Of a stretch of DNA of 19,579 bases, positions 14,852 through 19,579 are shown one piece after another. Both the position numbers and the translations under genes were made by a program. The stretch is taken from assembly GCA_020441605.1 (NCBI GenBank), contig JAGRLX010000307.1, positions 1 to 19,579 of the forward strand, in the 5' to 3' direction. The stretch is from Alphaproteobacteria bacterium. GTDB lineage: Bacteria; Pseudomonadota; Alphaproteobacteria; Rhizobiales; Aestuariivirgaceae. How positions within the stretch are numbered: position 1 is the stretch's first letter; each line of letters opens with the position of its first letter. Below the pieces are notes generated by a model, which was given only the letters and a program-made list of their open reading frames with translations, had not been told where the DNA came from and did no database searches.

Positions 14852-14885
14852 GGAAAAAAACAAGACGTGGGGGAGTGAACGCATC

Positions 14886-15758
14886 TTGGAGAACTGGAAG
14901 GAAAGCCGAAACGTCTTCTGGACTTTGGCCGGCCCGGGCACATTCTGGCTGCTGGCCTTTTTCATCATCCCGCTGGGGTTCCTCTTCATCATGTCCTTTG
15001 GCGGCAAGGCCGTCATCGATGGGGAAGTGTCGATTACCGAATATGCCTACTTCACCGGCCTAGGAAATTACATCCGGGCATTTGACCCACTCTATCTCAC
15101 GATCATCTGGAAATCGATCTGGATCAGCGCGCTTGCCACGGCCCTGTGCCTGGCCACGGCCTACCCGATTGCCTTCGGCATCTGTTTCGCGCCCGAGCGC
15201 TGGAAGCCGCTCCTCCTTTTGCTGGTGATCCTGCCATTCTGGATCAATCTCTTGATCCGGACTTACGCGCTCATCGCCGTCTTTCGCACCCAGGGCTATG
15301 TGAACAGCGTGCTGGGATGGGTGGGGCTCGGCCCCTACGAAATGCTCTACAACAATTTCGCTGTGATCTTCGGCCTGGTCTATGTCTACATGCCCTTCAT
15401 GGTGCTGCCGCTCTATGCCACGATCGAGCGGCTGGACAAGTCCTACCTCGAAGCCAGCCTCGATCTTGGCGCGTCACAGCCGCGGACCTTCATGAGCATC
15501 ACCGTGCCGCTGACTATGCCGGGTATCATTTCCGGTATCATTCTTGTGTTCATTCCATGCCTTGGATCGTTCCTCACCCCCGATCTGCTGGGCGGCGCCA
15601 ATGCCGTCATGATCGGCAATGTCATCGAACGGCAATTCAAGGCCGCCAATGATTGGCCATTTGGATCGGCGCTGTCGTTCCTGCTGATGTATGCAACCTT
15701 TGGCGCCCTGGCGCTCCGGTCGCTCTTCGCCCGCCGCAGCAAGGGAGTGGACATCTGA
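14886..15758 (+). CDS. potB: Polyamine ABC transporter permease (PotB-like)
   Basis: A 290-residue inner-membrane subunit with six predicted helices and the binding-protein-dependent permease EAA loop (EASLDLGASQPRTF, about residues 189-213) that docks on the ATPase. The segment DLLGGANAVMIGNVI followed by NDWPFGSALS is closer to PotB than to PotH of E. coli. It should pair with the next gene product to form the channel that takes ligand from the PotD-like receptor. The start is a TTG at 14886 (MENWKESRN), chosen because a very strong GGGGGAG (14869-14875) lies 10 bases upstream and no in-frame ATG exists before the first helix. The stop codon overlaps the next start as TGATG. Confidence 0.93.
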   Translation: MENWKESRNVFWTLAGPGTFWLLAFFIIPLGFLFIMSFGGKAVIDGEVSITEYAYFTGLGNYIRAFDPLYLTIIWKSIWISALATALCLATAYPIAFGICFAPERWKPLLLLLVILPFWINLLIRTYALIAVFRTQGYVNSVLGWVGLGPYEMLYNNFAVIFGLVYVYMPFMVLPLYATIERLDKSYLEASLDLGASQPRTFMSITVPLTMPGIISGIILVFIPCLGSFLTPDLLGGANAVMIGNVIERQFKAANDWPFGSALSFLLMYATFGALALRSLFARRSKGVDI

Positions 15759-16606
15759 TGGCCGCGCAACTCAAACCGGGGCAAGGGCCCCTCGACTATG
15801 GCAGCCGCCTGTGGCTCAAGCTGCTGTTCGCGGCCATCTTCTTCATGCTCTACGTGCCGATCATCACGCTGGTCGCCTTCTCTTTCAACACCGACAAGCG
15901 CGGCATCGTCTGGCGAGGTTTCACGCTGAGCAACTATACCAAGGCCTGGAACAACAGTTCGCTGATCGAGGCGTTGACCAACTCGCTGGTGATCGCCGTT
16001 TTCGCCACGATCATCGCCACCTTCATCGGAACGCTGGTTGCGCTGCTGCTGTGGCGCTTCCGCTTCCCATTCAAGGGCGCCTACGAGGGATTCATGGCAC
16101 TGCCCATCGTCATCCCTGAAATCTGCATGGGCGTGGCGCTGCTGTTGTTTTTCGTCAATTCAGGGATGATGAACCTTGCAGTCAACATGCCCTGGCCGCT
16201 GAACCTGTCGAACATCGTCATTGCCCACGTGTCCTTCTGCTTTCCGTTCGTGACTGTGGTTGTGCGTTCGCGGCTCGTCGGCTTCAACCGGCAACTGGAA
16301 GAGGCCTCCAAAGATCTTGGTGCAAGCGAATGGCAGACTTTCTGGTCCATCGTCGTGCCCTTCATGAAACCAGGCCTGATTGCCGGTGCGTTGCTTGCTT
16401 TCACCCTGTCGCTGGATGATTTCGTTATCACTTTCTTCACCAGCGGCCCGGAGACCGTGACCTTTCCGGTCAAGGTCTACTCGCTGGTGCGCCGCGGGGT
16501 CTCGCCGGAGATCAACGCAGCTTCGACCGTCCTCATCGTCATCACCGTGGCAGCCACCGTGCTGGCCATGAAACTCCAGGCTCCCGAAAAAGCGGGTAAG
16601 GGCTGA
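15758..16606 (+). CDS. potC: Polyamine ABC transporter permease (PotC-like)
   Basis: The second channel subunit, 282 residues, six predicted helices, EAA loop EEASKDLGASEWQTFWSI (about 182-206). The C-terminal part LSLDDFVITFFTSGP and the YSLVRRGVSPEINAASTV segment closely follow PotC. Start ATG 15758 overlaps the PotB stop by one base (TGATG) and has AGGGAG (15742-15747) at 10 bases; the in-frame extension back to 15653 would lie inside potB and is not used. Equimolar synthesis with PotB is expected from this coupling. Three bases separate it from the ATPase gene. Confidence 0.93.
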   Translation: MAAQLKPGQGPLDYGSRLWLKLLFAAIFFMLYVPIITLVAFSFNTDKRGIVWRGFTLSNYTKAWNNSSLIEALTNSLVIAVFATIIATFIGTLVALLLWRFRFPFKGAYEGFMALPIVIPEICMGVALLLFFVNSGMMNLAVNMPWPLNLSNIVIAHVSFCFPFVTVVVRSRLVGFNRQLEEASKDLGASEWQTFWSIVVPFMKPGLIAGALLAFTLSLDDFVITFFTSGPETVTFPVKVYSLVRRGVSPEINAASTVLIVITVAATVLAMKLQAPEKAGKG

Positions 16607-16609
16607 ATC

Positions 16610-17698
16610 ATGTCGGAACCGATTGTCTCCATCCGCAATGTCACCAAGAAGTTTCCGGGCGGCGTCATCGCCGTGGACAATATCTCCTTCGACATTGCTC
16701 AGAACGAGTTCTTCGCGTTGCTCGGGCCATCGGGCTGCGGCAAGACCACTTTGCTGCGCATGATCTCGGGCCTCGAAACCCCCACCTCGGGTCAGATCGT
16801 CATCGGCGGTGAGGATATGGCGCTGACGCCGCCCAACAAGCGGCCGACCAACATGGTGTTCCAGTCCTACGCCGTGTTTCCCCACATGACGGTGGAACAG
16901 AACATCGCCTACGGTCTGAAGGTGACAGGCGTTCCGGCCGACGAGATCAAGCGCCGCGTGGCCGAAGGCCTCGAGATGGTGAAGCTCACCCATCTTGCCG
17001 CGCGCAAGCCTGATCAGATGTCGGGCGGCCAGCGCCAACGCGTGGCCCTGGCCCGCGCCCTGGTGAAGCGGCCGAAGGTCCTGCTGCTCGATGAACCCCT
17101 CTCGGCCCTCGATGCCAAGCTCCGCGACGAGATGCGTCTCGAATTGACCCGGCTGCAGGAGAACGTCGGCATCACCTTCATCATCGTCACCCACGATCAG
17201 GACGAGGCCCTGTCCATGGCAAGCCGCATCGCGGTCATGGAAAAAGGGGCCGTGCAGCAGATCGCGACGCCGATCGAACTCTACGAGCATCCACGAAACC
17301 GCTTCGTCGCCGACTTCATCGGCAAGGTCAATCTGATCGACGCCATGGTAACCGGTCACAAGGGCAACGAGCTGTCGGTCGACGCCAAGGGTCTTGGCCG
17401 GATTGCCGTGCCCTTCGACCGCCAGGCGCAGGGCGCGATCTCCATTGCCGTCCGCCCCGAGAAGATCAAGGTCAATGCCAGCGAGCCGAAGGCGGCCAAG
17501 CTCATCAAGATGGAGGGCAAGGTCCGCGATGTGGCCTACTATGGCGATACGAGCCATGTGGTGGTCGAAGGTGCCGGGGACATGCAGCTTGCAGTGACCG
17601 TGCAGAATGAATCGCGCGGCGGCGAAGGCAGCCTCGCCCGTGGCCAGCCGGTGTGGGTCTCTTTCGAGCCCGCGGATTCCATCGTCCTGACGGAGTAG
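16610..17698 (+). CDS. potA: Polyamine ABC transporter ATP-binding protein (PotA-like)
   Basis: A 362-residue importer ATPase. Walker A GPSGCGKTT (39-47), Q-loop VFQSYAVFPHM, signature SGGQRQR (138-144), Walker B LLLDEPLSALD (D161, E162) and switch His in IIVTHDQDEA are all intact. After about residue 240 comes a C-terminal OB-fold (TOBE) regulatory domain with the IAVRPEKIKV motif usual for polyamine, iron and sugar importers. It energises the PotB/PotC channel from the cytosolic side. A ribosome site AAGGG (16598-16602) overlaps the end of potC. The gene is 3 bp from both neighbours, so it is part of one transcript with potB, potC and agmatinase. Confidence 0.94.
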   Translation: MSEPIVSIRNVTKKFPGGVIAVDNISFDIAQNEFFALLGPSGCGKTTLLRMISGLETPTSGQIVIGGEDMALTPPNKRPTNMVFQSYAVFPHMTVEQNIAYGLKVTGVPADEIKRRVAEGLEMVKLTHLAARKPDQMSGGQRQRVALARALVKRPKVLLLDEPLSALDAKLRDEMRLELTRLQENVGITFIIVTHDQDEALSMASRIAVMEKGAVQQIATPIELYEHPRNRFVADFIGKVNLIDAMVTGHKGNELSVDAKGLGRIAVPFDRQAQGAISIAVRPEKIKVNASEPKAAKLIKMEGKVRDVAYYGDTSHVVVEGAGDMQLAVTVQNESRGGEGSLARGQPVWVSFEPADSIVLTE

Positions 17699-17701
17699 AA
17701 A

Positions 17702-18697
17702 ATGTCTCTCGAAATGAAGAACATGACCTCCATTCCGGGGGACAGCGCCTTTCGGCGCGGCGACGTCAAGGGCACGCAGTGGGAGCCGACCTATGCCGGC
17801 GCACTGTCTTTCATGCGGCGGAAATATACCCGTGACCTCTCGGGCGTCGACATCGCCGTCACCGGCATTCCCTTCGATCAGGCAGTCTCGCATCGATCCG
17901 GCACCCGGCTCGGACCCGAAGGCATTCGCCGGGCCTCGGCGGAAAATGCCTGGGGTCCCTTCTGGCCGTGGAACTTTGATCCCTTCGAGACACTTGCCGT
18001 GGTCGATTATGGCGACTGCTTCTTCGACTGGGGCCGCAAGGAAGACTTCCCGGCGACCCTCGAGCGCCACGCCGCGGAGATCATCGCGTCTGGCGCGGAG
18101 ATGGTCGCGCTGGGCGGCGACCATTACATCTCCTATCCGTTGCTCAAGGCCCATGCTGCAAAGCATGGCCCGCTGTCACTGGTGCATTTCGATGCCCATC
18201 GTGACGTCGAGCCCGATGACGGCGGCCGTATCGATCACGGAACGATGTTCGGCTATGCGGTGAAGGAAGGTCTCATCGATCCCAAACGCTCGGTGCAGAT
18301 TGGCATCCGCACAGTGTTCACCGGCGAGCGCACCTATGGCTTCCGCATCGTCTATGCCGACGAAGTGCACGATAGTTCCGCCGGACAGATCGCAGCGATC
18401 ATCAAGGACGTCGTCGGCCATCACAAGGCCTATCTCACCTTCGACATCGATTGCCTCGATCCGTCGGCGGCGCCCGGCACCGGTACACCCATTCCGGGCG
18501 GCCTCACCTATCATCAGGCCGCCGCGATCATTCGTAGGCTGACGGATATCAATTTCGTCGCCATGGATTTGGTTGAGGTTTCACCACCCTACGATCATGC
18601 GGAGATGACTTCCGGTGCCGCGGCGGCATTGGTCATGGAGTACCTCTGCCTCAGGGCCTGGCAGAAGGGTGCAAGAGCGATGACCATTCCCGAATAG
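17702..18697 (+). CDS. speB: Agmatinase (ureohydrolase family)
   Basis: Hydrolyses agmatine to putrescine and urea in the cytosol. The 331-residue arginase-fold protein keeps all Mn ligands: H141 in GGDH, D164/H166/D168 in FDAHRD, D248/D250 in DIDCLDP. The blocks DHGTMFGYAVKEGLIDP, SVQIGIRT and CLDPSAAPGTGTPIPGGLT follow E. coli SpeB closely, which favours agmatine over arginine; a guanidinobutyrate or related guanidine substrate cannot be ruled out. Compared with E. coli SpeB it has about 25 extra residues at the N-terminus. Ribosome site GGAG (17692-17695) lies inside the end of the ATPase gene. Its product putrescine is the expected substrate of the SpuC-like enzyme upstream, linking uptake of agmatine to putrescine catabolism. 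Confidence 0.93.
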   Translation: MSLEMKNMTSIPGDSAFRRGDVKGTQWEPTYAGALSFMRRKYTRDLSGVDIAVTGIPFDQAVSHRSGTRLGPEGIRRASAENAWGPFWPWNFDPFETLAVVDYGDCFFDWGRKEDFPATLERHAAEIIASGAEMVALGGDHYISYPLLKAHAAKHGPLSLVHFDAHRDVEPDDGGRIDHGTMFGYAVKEGLIDPKRSVQIGIRTVFTGERTYGFRIVYADEVHDSSAGQIAAIIKDVVGHHKAYLTFDIDCLDPSAAPGTGTPIPGGLTYHQAAAIIRRLTDINFVAMDLVEVSPPYDHAEMTSGAAAALVMEYLCLRAWQKGARAMTIPE

Positions 18698-18702
18698 GGC
18701 CC

Positions 18703-18741
18703 GCGCGTGGCGGGTCTAAAGGCAAGACCGCCACTCCGCGC
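18703..18741. terminator. Hairpin between convergent agmatinase and oxidoreductase genes
   Basis: Outer GCGCG / CGCGC and inner TGGCGG-TCT / AGA-CCGCCA stems with a bulge, a 3-base internal bulge and a 7-base loop fill most of the 54-base gap between two convergent stop codons. No long T run on either strand; its place fits a two-way terminator. Confidence 0.5.
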
Positions 18742-18751
18742 CCGGGGATGC

Positions 18752-19579
18752 TCAGCGGCCCCTTCCGAGCGCCATATCCATGGCCCGCACGGCATAGCCA
18801 GACTGCTTCGGCCATGCGTCGTAGTTGCTGCCGGGGTCCAGCAGGCGCTGGGCATGCAGGGGCCAATTGGGTTCGTGCAGCGCGGGCCGGGCCAGCGCGA
18901 CAAGGTCGGCCCGTCCCGCCGCGACAATCTCTTCCGCCTCCTGGGGCGTGGTGATGAGGCCCACGGCGGCCGTAGGAATGTCGGCGCCGCGGCGGACGGC
19001 CTCGGCGAAAGGAACCTGATAGAGGGGACCGATCTGCGGCCTGGCCCCGTCAAATCCGCCGCTGCTGCAATGGATGAGGTCATAGCCGAGTGCCTTGAGC
19101 GCCTTGCTGTAGGCCACGCTGTCGGCCACGTCGTTGCCACCCTCGATCCAGTCGGTAACCGAGATTCGGGCAAACAGCGGTTTGTCTTTGGGCCAGGCCG
19201 CACGAACCGCGGCAGCCACTTCGAGCGGGAAGCGCATCCGGTTCTCGATGGAACCCCCGTAGTCATCATCGCGCTTGTTGGCGACGGGCGAGAGGAACTG
19301 ATTCAGCAGGTAGCCATGGGCGGAATGCAGTTCCACCACATCGAAGCCGGCGGCGAGTGCCCGCCGCGCCGCGGCGGCGAAGCCATCGCGGACCCGCGCC
19401 ATGCCGTCGCGGTTGAGGGCTTCCGGGAGCTTGCTGCTGGCCATGTGACGCACGGCCGACGGGGCGACCGGCGTCCATTCCTCGAAGCCCACGACTGGCC
19501 TTTCGGTTTCTGTTTCGTTGAAGGAGCCGCGCCAAGGGATGATCGATGAAGCCTTGCGTCCGGCATGGGCCAGCTGAAT
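18752..19579 (-). CDS. Old Yellow Enzyme-family NAD(P)H:flavin oxidoreductase (YqjM/XenA-like; 5' end missing)
   Basis: The frame runs without a stop to the right edge, so the N-terminus lies outside the window; about 275 residues are present of roughly 360-370 usual for the family. Just inside the edge is IQLAHAGRKAS (19579-19547), a hallmark of the OYE family, so the GTG at 19492 is internal and not the start. Further on are the catalytic pair in ELHSAHGYL, the FLSPVANKRDDDYGGSIENR block and the C-terminal GRADLVALARPAL FMN phosphate site. These enzymes are FMN-dependent and reduce activated C=C bonds of enones and nitro compounds; the physiological substrate is usually unknown. The pattern with PWRGSF after the first motif is more like the thermophilic-like/YqjM-XenA group. 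It is convergent with agmatinase, so no functional link is implied. Confidence 0.92.
   Translation of the reverse strand: MQLAHAGRKASSIIPWRGSFNETETERPVVGFEEWTPVAPSAVRHMASSKLPEALNRDGMARVRDGFAAAARRALAAGFDVVELHSAHGYLLNQFLSPVANKRDDDYGGSIENRMRFPLEVAAAVRAAWPKDKPLFARISVTDWIEGGNDVADSVAYSKALKALGYDLIHCSSGGFDGARPQIGPLYQVPFAEAVRRGADIPTAAVGLITTPQEAEEIVAAGRADLVALARPALHEPNWPLHAQRLLDPGSNYDAWPKQSGYAVRAMDMALGRGR

Noticed and set aside
16160..18166. A 668-codon minus-strand frame opposite potC, potA and speB, and a 538-codon one at 7654-9270
   Set aside because: They cross several real genes on the other strand and have shadow-like composition; no recognisable domain.
1..19579. CRISPR arrays, insertion sequences, tRNA or rRNA genes
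   Set aside because: No regularly spaced repeats, transposase-like proteins with terminal repeats, or cloverleaf/rRNA-like stretches were seen by eye on either strand.

Overview
The window is GC-rich, densely coding and carries no mobile elements, tRNA/rRNA genes or CRISPR arrays. Codon use, protein relatives and gene order point to the main chromosome of an alphaproteobacterium, most likely Hyphomicrobiales (rhizobia-like); this is inference from the proteins, not a placement.

Left part (1-5582, all + strand): the 3' part of a secreted or envelope LysM protein with two Ig-like modules; an Atm1-type ABC exporter; a small YbjQ-family protein; then the phosphatidylethanolamine pair psd-pssA, which overlap by ATGA. 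Middle part (5590-9498): a cystathionine beta-lyase-like gene on the minus strand, convergent with pssA and divergent from an 863-residue RND/MMPL transporter (possibly HpnN-like). A gap of about 300 bases (9499-9801) holds a perfect palindrome, a possible 61-residue ORF and a hairpin over its stop.

Right part (9802-18697, all + strand): a polyamine locus. In order: SpuC-like putrescine:pyruvate aminotransferase, Tat-exported PotD-like binding protein, a 776-residue fusion of a hydroxylysine-kinase-like domain to an ethanolamine-phosphate/phosphohydroxylysine phospho-lyase-like class III aminotransferase domain, PotB-like and PotC-like permeases, PotA-like ATPase, and agmatinase. The last four genes overlap or are 3 bp apart; the binding protein is separated from the fusion gene by a strong hairpin. 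The logic is uptake of a polyamine, agmatine hydrolysis to putrescine, and transamination to 4-aminobutanal. The fusion gene, sitting between binding protein and permeases, suggests an additional substrate: an amino alcohol that is phosphorylated and then stripped of phosphate and ammonia to an aldehyde. This is the most interesting item here. The window ends inside a convergent minus-strand Old Yellow Enzyme-family oxidoreductase gene whose 5' end lies outside.
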